The notes beneath the pieces were generated by a model, which ran no database searches, was not told the origin of the DNA, and saw only the letters and a list, made by a program, of their open reading frames with translations. This document shows, piece after piece, positions 54,861 to 62,679 of a stretch of 64,000 bases of DNA. Numbering within the stretch: the stretch's first letter is position 1; every line of letters begins with the position of its first letter. The DNA is from JACVRW01 sp963739095 (GTDB lineage Bacteria > Actinomycetota > Thermoleophilia > Solirubrobacterales > Thermoleophilaceae): positions 208,975-272,974 of the forward strand of contig CAVTZF010000030.1 of the NCBI GenBank assembly GCA_963739095.1, read 5' to 3'. The position numbers and the translations under genes are program-made.

Positions 54861-55800
54861 AGGCGCCGGTTGAGCCGTCCGCCGCCGCCATCGCGGCGCC
54901 GTGCAGGATGTCGGCCTCGCTGACCTCGATCTCGTCCAGGCCGAAGCCCCGGATCGACTCGACGAGGATCGTCACCCCCGCGACGATCGTCGGCGCCCGC
55001 TCGGGGTGGAGGCCCTTGACTCGGCGGCGTTCCTCGAGCGGCAGCGCCGCGAGCATCGCCTGGATCCGCTCCGCGGTCGCGAGGCTCACGCGATAGCCGT
55101 GCACCTTCTCCGGGTCGTAGGGGTCGAGCTCCTGGTCGATCGCGGCGAGCGTCGTCGCCGTCCCGGCCACGGCGATTCCCTCGGTGGTCTCCTCGCGGTA
55201 ACTCGCCGGCACGTGTTCCTCGACCACCCGCCACACGTCCTCCGCCAGCGCCACCAGCTCCTCGTGCTCGGGCGGGTCCGACTTCAGGAAACGCTCGGTG
55301 TAACGCACCGAGCCCATCTGCGTCGACACATAGAACTCCGGGGGGCTGTTCGGCGAGCCGATCACGTACTCCGTGGAGCCGCCGCCGATGTCGATGACGA
55401 CGGTCTCGGAGGGGCTGTCCGCGGCGGGCGTCCGGCCGCTCGTGGCGCCGAGGAAGGTCAGGCGGGCCTCCTCGTCGCCCGAGATCGTCCGGGCGTCGAT
55501 GCCGAAGCGCTCGTTCAGCTCGTCGCGGAACGCCGGCCCGTTGGATGCGTCGCGCATGGCGCTCGTGGCGACGGCGATCGTCTCGCTCACGTTCTCGCGG
55601 TCCATGATCTCGCGGTACCTCGCGAGCGCGTCGCGGACGCGGTCCATCGCCTCGTCCGCCAGCTCACCGGTCGCGTCGACCCCCTGGCCGAGGCGCGTGA
55701 TCGTCGTCTGCTTGTCGAGCTCCTTGAACGACCCGTCCTCGACCTCCGCCACCAGCAGGCGGGTGGTGTTCGTTCCGAGATCGACGACCGCGACGCGCAT
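54859..55800 (-). CDS. ppx: Exopolyphosphatase / guanosine pentaphosphatase (Ppx/GppA)
   Basis: Removes terminal phosphate from polyphosphate or pppGpp. 313 residues, the short two-domain actinobacterial form. ASKHA motifs: VVDLGTNTTRLLVAE (phosphate 1), VATSAMRDASNG, SGDEEARLTFLGA, and VIDIGGGSTEYVIG (phosphate 2), with GTATTLAAID. It corresponds to the ppx gene near ftsB in mycobacteria but here is about 27 kb away from it. Ends at the terminator. Confidence 0.93.
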   Translation of the reverse strand: MRVAVVDLGTNTTRLLVAEVEDGSFKELDKQTTITRLGQGVDATGELADEAMDRVRDALARYREIMDRENVSETIAVATSAMRDASNGPAFRDELNERFGIDARTISGDEEARLTFLGATSGRTPAADSPSETVVIDIGGGSTEYVIGSPNSPPEFYVSTQMGSVRYTERFLKSDPPEHEELVALAEDVWRVVEEHVPASYREETTEGIAVAGTATTLAAIDQELDPYDPEKVHGYRVSLATAERIQAMLAALPLEERRRVKGLHPERAPTIVAGVTILVESIRGFGLDEIEVSEADILHGAAMAAADGSTGA

Positions 55801-55825
55801 CGGTCGGGACCGTACCGCGCCGGGG

Positions 55826-56215
55826 CTATTCGAGTGCTTCGCCCCGTGCGATCCGGCCGGCGCAGACGGTGAACGCGTAGTCCGCGTCGTACTCGAGCTC
55901 GATGCCGCTGGCGCGACCGCGCAGCCGCGAGCTGATCGTCCCGACCACGCGTCCCTCGTCGTCCTGCTCGAGCTCGACCGGCTCCCGCCGAACCTCGGAG
56001 AACGCCTCGAACTCGGCCTCCAGCAGCTCGCGCAGCTCCTCGACGCCGCGCACGACCGAGGGATTCAGGGCGGACTCGGGGACATGCCACTCCACGTCGG
56101 GGGTCAGGAACCGGCTGCCCTCGTCCATGGCACGCCGGTTGAACGCCCCGAACGCGGCCCGGACGACCTCCACCGGCTCCATCCGGTCCCGGCTCTCTGT
56201 CACCGCCGCCTGCAT
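55826..56215 (-). CDS. NTF2/SnoaL-like protein
   Basis: 129 residues: VEVVRAAFGAFNRRAMDEGS, the family-typical LTPDVEWHVPESAL, VVRGVEELRELLEAEFEAF, and strands through VVGTISSRLRGRASG. Small polyketide-cyclase/isomerase-like fold of unknown ligand. The next gene downstream on the same strand is ppx, 25 bases away, so cotranscription is possible. The start is uncertain: ATG 56215 or a downstream ATG (residue 12). Confidence 0.75.
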   Translation of the reverse strand: MQAAVTESRDRMEPVEVVRAAFGAFNRRAMDEGSRFLTPDVEWHVPESALNPSVVRGVEELRELLEAEFEAFSEVRREPVELEQDDEGRVVGTISSRLRGRASGIELEYDADYAFTVCAGRIARGEALE

Positions 56216-56291
56216 GACCCCAGGGTGTCAACCAGCGGCGCTTCCCACATCGGGGATGTCCCCTAATCTCGCCCCCTGACTTTCGGCCCCG

Positions 56292-56320
56292 TTGACGCTC
56301 TGCCCCCTGATGGATAAATT
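56292..56320 (+). promoter_or_regulatory. Sigma70-type promoter of initiator tRNA
   Basis: TTGACG (56292-56297), 17-base spacer, TAAATT (56315-56320); transcription should begin about 7 bases before the tRNA. It is the clearest -35/-10 pair in the window, in contrast to the protein genes, which mostly show only a -10 box. Confidence 0.75.
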
Positions 56321-56333
56321 CGTACGTTCACGC

Positions 56334-56407
<74 letters not shown>

Positions 56408-56412
56408 CTTCC

Positions 56413-56438
56413 GAAGCCCCCGCTAACGCGGGGGTTTC
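56413..56438 (+). terminator. Hairpin terminator after tRNA-fMet
   Basis: CCCCCGC (56417-56423) pairs with GCGGGGG (56428-56434) around loop TAAC, extended by GAAG/TTTC to about 11 bp. It lies 5 bases past the tRNA; the short U run is part of the stem. Confidence 0.7.
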
Positions 56439-56515
56439 GCCGTTCACGGAGCTGTGCGCTTCGGCGCCACCGGGGCCCAATTGGGCCCAATCGGGTCCCG
56501 GGGGCTTACGACTGG

Positions 56516-57226
56516 CTACGCCTCGATCCGGACGTGCATGTGGTCGTCGTGGTCCGGGATCACCTGCACGACGCCGGGCGGGCCGGTGAGGCCGGTGCCC
56601 GGACCGACGAACACCTGTGTCGCGCCGGCCAGGACGAAGCGATCGACGAGGTCCTGCGACAGTCGCCTGTCGATGTCGCCCGCGTGTCGGGGCGCCCGGC
56701 GCCTCCGGTCTCTGCGCGGGAAGTAGATGTCTGTGTCGAGCCCGTTCTGGTGGCTCGCGTGCCAGACGTAGCCGAACTGCCGGCCGAAGTCGCCGCCGTG
56801 CGGGCGGCTGAGGTCGCCGATGAGGAGCGGGCGAGCGCCTGGATGGGCGCCGTGGTACTCGCGCGCGATGGTGAGCAGCAGCCGCACCAGGCGATTGGTT
56901 CCCCAGCGACGCCAGGCTCGGTTTGGGCTGCGGCGCAGGTTCGGGTCCCAGGTGACGAAGCCGGCGCCACGCGCGGGGAGCTGGACGCCGCGGACCAAGC
57001 GCCCCGCGGTCGGCGAGCCGACCGCGACGGACCGTCGCCAGCGGACCTCAGGGCGCCGGCCCGGCGCTCGATCCGCGTGCGGCCGGTCTGTGGACCGCTC
57101 CGGAGCGGCCATGGGCGGGGCGATCCGCGAACCGGTTTCAGCCTCACCGGCGGTCAGCGTGACGGGGAGCGCCGGGGCGGCGGCCACGGCAACCAGAGCC
57201 GCGGGCAGAAATGTCGCGAGGCGCAT
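56516..57226 (-). CDS. Secreted penicillin-insensitive murein endopeptidase (MepA/M74-like)
   Basis: 236 residues. Signal peptide (to about 27). The metallopeptidase site has HASHQNGLDTDI (His159, Asp164) and the C-terminal DDHMHVRIE (His229, His231), the pattern of MepA/LAS-type peptidases that cut D-Ala-meso-DAP cross-links. The region before it (RPLLIGDLSRPHGGDFGRQF) is typical of the family. Minus-strand TATAGC about 12 nt before the ATG. Divergent from the next two wall-related genes. Confidence 0.85.
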   Translation of the reverse strand: MRLATFLPAALVAVAAAPALPVTLTAGEAETGSRIAPPMAAPERSTDRPHADRAPGRRPEVRWRRSVAVGSPTAGRLVRGVQLPARGAGFVTWDPNLRRSPNRAWRRWGTNRLVRLLLTIAREYHGAHPGARPLLIGDLSRPHGGDFGRQFGYVWHASHQNGLDTDIYFPRRDRRRRAPRHAGDIDRRLSQDLVDRFVLAGATQVFVGPGTGLTGPPGVVQVIPDHDDHMHVRIEA

Positions 57227-57367
57227 GGCCCCCGGAAGCTATACAAGCGCGATCATGGGACCCTGTCGGCGTCCGTTTGATCGGTCGTCGCTGTCAAGCG
57301 AGCGCCAGGCGTTCTTGCGAAGTGGTGGGGAGCCGCCACGGTCCGTCGGGTTCGTCATTCCCGACCG

Positions 57368-57775
57368 ATGAGGTTCCCGATGTCCCGACGTCCCCTGTTC
57401 CTCCTGCCCGTGCTGGTTGCCGCAAGTGCCCTGCCGGTCGCGCCCGCGCTCGCCGGTGAAAACGGCGACGACTCCGACTCCGCGAGGCTGCACGCCTCGC
57501 AGGGCTGCGTGACTGGAAACCGCACGCAGGTCGCGGTGAGCGGCGACAACATCGACAACGTCGCGTTCTACGTCGACGGCAAGCTCGTCAAGAGGGTGGC
57601 CCAGCCGAATGCAGGCGGCCGCTTCAGGATCTCGATGAATTGCGGTCGCCTGAGCGTCGGCGCCCACCCCGCCAGCGCGGTCGTGACCTTCGAGGAAGGC
57701 TCGAGCCCCGCGCGCCGGGCGCTGCGCTTCCAGATCACCCGTGCGAGCCAGGTCTCTCCGCGGTTCACAGGTTGA
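57368..57775 (+). CDS. Secreted protein of unknown function
   Basis: 135 residues: signal peptide (to about 29, APALAGENG), acidic spacer, then a beta-rich domain of about 85 residues with two Cys (QGCVTGNRTQVAVSGDNIDN, ISMNCGRLSVGAHPASAVV) that resembles an Ig-like or bacterial cell-wall adhesion fold. Its stop overlaps the L,D-transpeptidase start (TGATG), so the two are coupled and it may assist that enzyme. ATG 57380 is an alternative start. Confidence 0.75.
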   Translation: MRFPMSRRPLFLLPVLVAASALPVAPALAGENGDDSDSARLHASQGCVTGNRTQVAVSGDNIDNVAFYVDGKLVKRVAQPNAGGRFRISMNCGRLSVGAHPASAVVTFEEGSSPARRALRFQITRASQVSPRFTG

Positions 57776-58506
57776 TGACGAGGACCCTTGCACCCGCGCT
57801 CGCCGCGATCGCTTCGATCGCGGCGGGCGCGCCAGCACATGCCGAGACGCCCCCTCCGGACGCCCCGCCTGGGCCCAAGCGGCTTTCGAACGAGACCACC
57901 TTCACGCGCTGGGCGAGCGCAGTCACACGCGCCAAGGCGTACACGCAGCCGTCGGCGGATGCACGCCGGGTCGGCCGGCTGCGCCTGCTGACCGAGGACG
58001 GTTTCCCCGAGGTTTACGTCCTGCTCGCCGGGCGCCGGGACGCGCAGGGCGCCAACTGGGTCCGGCTACGGCTCCCGCAACGGCCCAACAACGTGACGGG
58101 CTGGGTGCGCCGCCGCACGCTCGGCCAGTTCCATCTCCTCCACACCCGGCTGGTCGTGAGCCGTCGCACTCTGCGCGTCACGTTGTACGACCGCGGCAAG
58201 CGGCGCTTCGAGGCCCCGGTTGGAATGGGTGCGCCGAGCACGCCGACGCCGAAGGGGTCGTTCTGGATCCGCGAAAAGTTCCACGTCAGCGGCAATCCGC
58301 TGTACGGCACGCGGGCGATGGGGACGGCCGCGTACTCAAACGCGCTGACCGACTGGCCGGGCGGCGGCGTCATCGGCATGCACGGGACCAGCGAGCCCGG
58401 CCTGATCCCCGGGCGGCCCTCGCATGGCTGCATCCGGCTGAAGAATCGGGACATCGAGCGGCTCTACGCGCTCACGCCGATCGGCACGCCGCTCCTCGTC
58501 AAGTGA
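57775..58506 (+). CDS. Secreted L,D-transpeptidase (YkuD)
   Basis: Forms 3-3 peptidoglycan cross-links. 243 residues: signal peptide (to about 24), an SH3-like segment (about 40-115, AKAYTQPSADARRVGRL, WVRLRLPQRPNNVTGWVRR), and the YkuD domain (about 125-243) with PTPKGSFWI, GVIGMHGTSEPGLI and the catalytic SHGCIRLKN. Translationally coupled to the upstream secreted protein. Confidence 0.93.
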   Translation: MTRTLAPALAAIASIAAGAPAHAETPPPDAPPGPKRLSNETTFTRWASAVTRAKAYTQPSADARRVGRLRLLTEDGFPEVYVLLAGRRDAQGANWVRLRLPQRPNNVTGWVRRRTLGQFHLLHTRLVVSRRTLRVTLYDRGKRRFEAPVGMGAPSTPTPKGSFWIREKFHVSGNPLYGTRAMGTAAYSNALTDWPGGGVIGMHGTSEPGLIPGRPSHGCIRLKNRDIERLYALTPIGTPLLVK

Positions 58507-58643
58507 GGTCGGCGGCCGGGCTGCAGGGGGCGGCGGCGGCATCGCCGGCGCCCGCCTCTCACCGCGGCAGTGATCGTTCAGGGCTCTCGCGCAACTGGAC
58601 CGCGCTGTTGATGGAAGGCCTCTGAGCCGGTGTGGTTTGGCCG

Positions 58644-58991
58644 ATGACGGCATCGCGATTTCCCATGGCGCGGCCCTGCCGGTGTGAGCGCCCGCTGCTC
58701 GACGATGAGACCTGTCTCGGCTGTGGGCGCGCTCCGGCTCTTCTGCCGGAGCCTCCGGTCACCAGCCCACAAGCGACCCGCAAGATCAGCTGGACGAAGC
58801 CGGGGGTCGTCCGGGCGCTCAGGGCCTTTGCCTTCTTCCGCGGTCGCGCTCCGGCGCCCGGGGACTGGAAACAGCGGATGGGCGACGACTGGCCACCCCT
58901 TCACACCGTGGAGAGCCTCTTTGGCTCCCTCGACGCGGCTATCCGCGCCGCCGGGATCGGGACGCGCGAGTCGCACGCGGTGGGCGAGTGA
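58644..58991 (+). CDS. Small zinc-ribbon protein with HNH-associated repeat-like domain
   Basis: 115 residues. A Cys cluster at the N-terminus (CRCERPLLDDETCLGCG) suggests a zinc knuckle. The C-terminal block FFRGRAPAPGDWKQRMGDDW and VESLFGSLDAAIRAAGIG follows the pattern of the homing-endonuclease-associated repeat, a DNA-binding helix module. No nuclease residues are present. Alternative in-frame start GTG 58632. Confidence 0.6.
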   Translation: MTASRFPMARPCRCERPLLDDETCLGCGRAPALLPEPPVTSPQATRKISWTKPGVVRALRAFAFFRGRAPAPGDWKQRMGDDWPPLHTVESLFGSLDAAIRAAGIGTRESHAVGE

Positions 58992-59093
58992 TCGGCCCAT
59001 ACGCTCGCCTGAATGGCGCTGGCTGTTGAGGAGATTCGCGCGCCCTGTTCCCTCCATGGTGACCAGGTGAACGGCACCACCCAAGGAGCTTCG

Positions 59094-59318
59094 ATGATGA
59101 TCACCGATAACCACAGTTCAGCCCGTCGCTTTCGTCCCGAGCAACTGTGGGACGCCTGGGCCTTTGCCGCGATGGAGGCGGAGCTGGCTCTCGCGGTGTG
59201 GAACAAGGCCAAGCACGATCTGAAGGCTGCCGCCTTCGCCGCCTACCAGGGGGCGCTCGATCGCGAGGAGGCGGCCGCGGCGGTTCTTGCGGCGCGAGTC
59301 GCGCCCGCTGCGGGATAG
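59094..59318 (+). CDS. Hypothetical helical protein, 74 aa
   Basis: Starts MMITDNHSSARRFRPEQLWD; the rest (WDAWAFAAMEAELALAVWNK, AAFAAYQGALDREEAAAAVL) would be two long helices. Unrecognised. AAGGAG six bases before the ATG supports this start over one at 59013. A hairpin (59342-59360) follows. Confidence 0.6.
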   Translation: MMITDNHSSARRFRPEQLWDAWAFAAMEAELALAVWNKAKHDLKAAAFAAYQGALDREEAAAAVLAARVAPAAG

Positions 59319-59341
59319 CCGGCCGGACTTCGCCGGGCATC

Positions 59342-59360
59342 GAAACCGCAGGGCGGTTTC
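59342..59360 (+). terminator. Hairpin after the 74-residue protein gene
   Basis: GAAACCGC-AGG-GCGGTTTC, an 8-bp stem with a 3-base loop, 23 bases after the stop. No U tract. From here to 59616 I see no gene; a TATAGA box near 59578 may start the next transcript. Confidence 0.45.
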
Positions 59361-59616
59361 CGCCTCGGTCGCGGTGGACACATCCATCGGCCGGGCCTGT
59401 TGTTCCCCGGAGCACTGCTGACAGTGGATGCCTGGGTGCATCGGGCGTGCCGGCCCGCCGGCCTCGAGCTCCTGGTCGTCGCGGTCACGGCTCTGGCCAT
59501 GGGGGCTGGCCGCGGTCGTGGTATGGCTAGCCCTACCGCGGTCTCCGGATTGCCAACGGCCGATCTCGGGGGCAGGGGTATAGAGCTTTCTCCGCGCAGA
59601 GAGGAAGGTTGCCTCC

Positions 59617-59748
59617 ATGCCCGCGACCCTCCTGGTTCCCGCCGCGCCCGGTCCGGACCAAGCGCCCGGTCGCAGGCTCGTCTCCCGGCTGGCGCTTGTG
59701 GCCCATGGCCTGAACAACGACGAGATCGCCGAGCAGCTGGCCACATGA
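59617..59748 (+). pseudogene. LuxR-type HTH remnant, 43 aa
   Basis: MPATLLVPAAPGPDQAPGRR then LVSRLALVAHGLNNDEIAEQ and a stop. LALVAHGLNNDEIAEQLAT matches the first two helices of a LuxR/NarL HTH, but the recognition helix and receiver are missing. GAGGAAGG precedes the ATG, so it could still be translated. A truncated regulator is the simplest explanation. Its stop overlaps the next ATG. Confidence 0.5.
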
Positions 59749-60152
59749 CTCACGAGAACTCTGTCTCGCGGGAGCTCGAACGCCAGGCGGTCGTCCATAT
59801 GGAATGCAGCATCCCGCCCGAGATGACCATCGACGACTGGCGGCGGAAGCGCTCGGAGCGGCGTCGATCGCCATCGCAGCGCTCCTCGCGGCTTCGCGCC
59901 GCGGCGCGGCGGGTTGTGCCACTCCGGCCCGTTCCCTGCGACCACCTGCACGACCAGACCAGCCGCTACGACCCAGTGCAGAAGCAGCTCAGCTTTCTGC
60001 TCGTCTGCGGCGTCTGCGGAACCGAAAAGCTGGTCGAGACGCTCCCCTACGAACCACGCTTCCAGCCGCATCCCGCCAGCGAGCCTGCCGGCGCGACCGT
60101 TTACCGGCTACCCGCCCCCAAGAACCCGCTGCCCGCACGCCGGGCCGCGTAA
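59745..60152 (+). CDS. Zinc-ribbon-like hypothetical protein
   Basis: 135 residues. The N-terminal part (IPPEMTIDDWRRKRSERRR) is basic; the C-terminal half holds CDHLHDQTSRYDPVQKQLSF followed by LLVCGVCGTEKLVETLPYEP, whose C-D-H and CxxC suggest a small metal site. I do not know its function; the motif looks conserved rather than random. ATGA overlap with the LuxR remnant; internal ATGs (about 59799, 59822) are alternative starts. Upstream of the LysR gene on the same strand. Confidence 0.6.
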   Translation: MTHENSVSRELERQAVVHMECSIPPEMTIDDWRRKRSERRRSPSQRSSRLRAAARRVVPLRPVPCDHLHDQTSRYDPVQKQLSFLLVCGVCGTEKLVETLPYEPRFQPHPASEPAGATVYRLPAPKNPLPARRAA

Positions 60153-60167
60153 CGGAGGAACCCCCAC

Positions 60168-61100
60168 ATGGAACTTCGGCACTTCAGGTATTTCGTCGCC
60201 GTCGCCGAGGAACTGCACTTCCGCCGCGCGGCGGAGCGCCTGCACGTTGCACAGCCGGCCGTCAGCGAGCAGGTCCGCAAGCTCGAGCAGGAGCTGGGCG
60301 TGCGTCTCTTCGACCGCACCCAGAGGAGCGTCTCCCTCACGGACGCCGGCGCTGCCATGCTCGACGAGGCCCGTAGGGTTCTCCAGCAGGCGGACATCGC
60401 ACGCATGGCCGCGCAGAATGCGCGCGACCGGGCGACCATGCGCCTGCGGATCGGGCACCTGCCCGACTCACTGCCGGGAAGCGTTTCGCGCGCAATGCAG
60501 GTCTTCGGCGCGAGCGCTCCGCGCATACAGATATCGCTCGAGACCGGTTGCGCGCTCAGGCTGATCGAAGAGGTCCGTGCTCAGCGACTCGACGCAGCGG
60601 TCGTCGGGCTTCCGGCTCCGATAAGCGGACTCCGCGCGACGCCGGCCGGTCAGGAGCGGATCGTGGCGGCGCTGCCGGTTACACATCCCCATGCAGTTGG
60701 CCCGGCGATTTCCCTTGAGCGCCTGGCGCCGGACCGGCTCGTCGTGCTTCCGCGGGACACTAACCCCGCCTTTCACAGTGCGGTCGTAGCCGCCTGCCGC
60801 GACGCTGGGCTTTCCCCGACCTTTGTAGAGCTCGCCGAGCCGCGGGTCGAGCATGCCCTCTCGGCCGTTGCCACAGCCGGCGATATGGCATTGCTTCCCG
60901 AGTCGGCTGCCGACCGCCATGTCGCGCGGGGAGTGCGCTTCGTCCCACTCGAGGCTGCCAACTCGGCGGTTGAGAGCGTTGTTGTGACTCGGCCGGACAC
61001 GGAGAGCCTCGGCACGGTCGGTTTCCTGCGCGCGCTAGCGCATGGACGGACCTCCACGGCTATCCCCGCTTCCCGGACGCCGCTGTCCGTCGCGGCGTGA
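60168..61100 (+). CDS. LysR-family transcriptional regulator
   Basis: 310 residues. The N-terminal winged HTH is classic: MELRHFRYFVAVAEELHFRR, AAERLHVAQPAVSEQVRKLE, LGVRLFDRTQRSVSLTDAG. A linker helix and a periplasmic-binding-protein-like effector domain (about 90-295, TMRLRIGHLPDSLPG onward) follow. Effector and target are unknown; no divergent enzyme gene is adjacent. A GGAGGA Shine-Dalgarno precedes the ATG. Confidence 0.93.
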   Translation: MELRHFRYFVAVAEELHFRRAAERLHVAQPAVSEQVRKLEQELGVRLFDRTQRSVSLTDAGAAMLDEARRVLQQADIARMAAQNARDRATMRLRIGHLPDSLPGSVSRAMQVFGASAPRIQISLETGCALRLIEEVRAQRLDAAVVGLPAPISGLRATPAGQERIVAALPVTHPHAVGPAISLERLAPDRLVVLPRDTNPAFHSAVVAACRDAGLSPTFVELAEPRVEHALSAVATAGDMALLPESAADRHVARGVRFVPLEAANSAVESVVVTRPDTESLGTVGFLRALAHGRTSTAIPASRTPLSVAA

Positions 61101-61236
61101 TCGCCGAGAGCAGCTCGCACGAGAACGCCCTTCCCAGACGACGCTCGGCGCCTTCCGGCTGCTCGAGGGTCGCCACGCGTCCTCCTCGAGAGCGGGCTGA
61201 TTTGCGCTCGGGATCGCGCAGCCCGCGTCCGTCGGG

Positions 61237-61788
61237 CTATGAATCCTGCAACGCCTGGATCCGCTGGGCCACGAGCACGGCGCGGCGCCTGTAGCCCGAA
61301 GCGTTCGCATGGATGCCGTCACCGCCGAGAAGGTGCTTCCTCGCGGCCGTGAAGTGCCATGGGATCAGGGCGACGTCGTCGGTTGAATCGGCGAAGGCTC
61401 GGACAGCGCGATTGAAGGGTCCGACGCCGGGCTTGTTCATGGTGAGGACGATCATCAGGCGCCCACCGGTCAGCTTGCGAGCCCGGGAGAGATTTCTCGC
61501 GAGGGTCTGAGGACTCCAGTCGTTGGTGCCGAGGTCGAAGATCACCACCTCGTGCCCTGGACGCAATTTCGCGCGCAGCACCGACAGGCCTTCGGTCGAG
61601 GTGCGACCGATCTCCGCATCGACGTCCAGCGTCCTGCCCGCCGGTGTCGAGTGCAGGTACGGGGACGTCCCGACGCCGAGGCTGTCCCCCACGTAAAGGA
61701 TCGGCTTTGCCGCGCCGGCCGTTGCCGGGCCGGCGAGGAACGCGCCGGATGCTGCAAGCGTGGCGCAGATGGAGGCGAGGCGGCGCAT
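61237..61788 (-). CDS. Secreted SGNH/GDSL-type hydrolase
   Basis: 183 residues: signal peptide (to about 26), block I LYVGDSLGVG (nucleophile Ser), block III DLGTNDWS, and block V GGDGIHANASGYRRRA with the Asp-x-x-His pair. Compact extracellular esterase or acetylhydrolase; the substrate is unknown, perhaps wall polysaccharide acetyl groups. The gene after it on the same strand is 1237 bases or less from LysR; upstream lie the two repeat proteins. Confidence 0.85.
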   Translation of the reverse strand: MRRLASICATLAASGAFLAGPATAGAAKPILYVGDSLGVGTSPYLHSTPAGRTLDVDAEIGRTSTEGLSVLRAKLRPGHEVVIFDLGTNDWSPQTLARNLSRARKLTGGRLMIVLTMNKPGVGPFNRAVRAFADSTDDVALIPWHFTAARKHLLGGDGIHANASGYRRRAVLVAQRIQALQDS

Positions 61789-61812
61789 GCAGTCAACTCG
61801 AGGAAGGGCGAT

Positions 61813-62613
61813 CTACACCGGCGCGATGCTGGTCGCCGGGGACGTCGCTGGATTCGCCGGTGCCGGCGTCGCCTCGGGGGCGGGAGCGGGCGCAGGCTGC
61901 GCGGGAGTCGGAGTGGGAGCAGGCGCCGGGGGCGCAGGGACGCCGGTGGGATTGTCGGCTTCGTCCAGCGGCTCGCCGAGGTCCGTCTGGTCCAGGCCCC
62001 CGAGAGCGGTGTCGTCGAGGCCGGCATCGGGGTCGGAGACGGCGCCTGGATCCGGCGCCGCCGGCGGTGGCTCGGGCGGAACGCCGTCCACGAGCCTGCC
62101 CTCCGCAGGGCTGAGCGCGTCGGGCGGGACCTCGTCCCGGGGCGGCGGCCGCTGCGGTCGCCGCGGCGGAGGTGGGTCGTCGATCAGACGGCGGAGCTCG
62201 CGGTCGAGGTCGCGGTGGTCAGGGCGTCCTGGCTGCTCGGCCTCGTCCGGAGGGTGCGTGCCGGGATGTGGCGGCACCACGCTTCGGCGCGGCGCCGACG
62301 GCGGAGAGGAGGCCGTCAAGTCGGTATGTGCTGAGCCAGACGGAGTCCGGGAGCGAGTGCCCGACCCCAGGAGCGGCGCACTACGCGTTGACGCGGTGCC
62401 GGCCGGCGAGGAGCGGTCGCCGGGGTGGGCACTGCTCTCCCGCTTGGAGACCGAGGGGAACGGGCTCCCACGAAGACCGAGGCTTGCCGTAGCGGTCGAG
62501 TCCGGGCTCGATCCGGTCGACTGACCCTCGTGGACCGAGTATGCCGCCGCTGCCACCACCGCGGCTAGTACCAGGGCTCCTACTTGGGGCAGGTGTTTGG
62601 ACAGCCGTGACAT
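61813..62613 (-). CDS. Secreted Pro-rich protein with one 27-residue GGLDQTDLG module
   Basis: 266 residues. N-terminal hydrophobic segment (about 10-26) for export or anchoring, then Ser/Pro/Arg-rich disorder with ELRRLIDDPPPP. Residues 194-220 hold one copy of the module also found three times in the next protein: DPDAGLDDT, two variable residues, GGLDQTDLG, a Pro and DEAD. The C-terminus is Pro/Ala/Thr-rich. Function unknown. Confidence 0.7.
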   Translation of the reverse strand: MSRLSKHLPQVGALVLAAVVAAAAYSVHEGQSTGSSPDSTATASLGLRGSPFPSVSKRESSAHPGDRSSPAGTASTRSAPLLGSGTRSRTPSGSAHTDLTASSPPSAPRRSVVPPHPGTHPPDEAEQPGRPDHRDLDRELRRLIDDPPPPRRPQRPPPRDEVPPDALSPAEGRLVDGVPPEPPPAAPDPGAVSDPDAGLDDTALGGLDQTDLGEPLDEADNPTGVPAPPAPAPTPTPAQPAPAPAPEATPAPANPATSPATSIAPV

Positions 62614-62679
62614 CGGACGATCGAGCTCCTGTGGTGAACGAGGTCAACGGGGACGTTGCTCGGCTCCCCGAGGGTCTCC

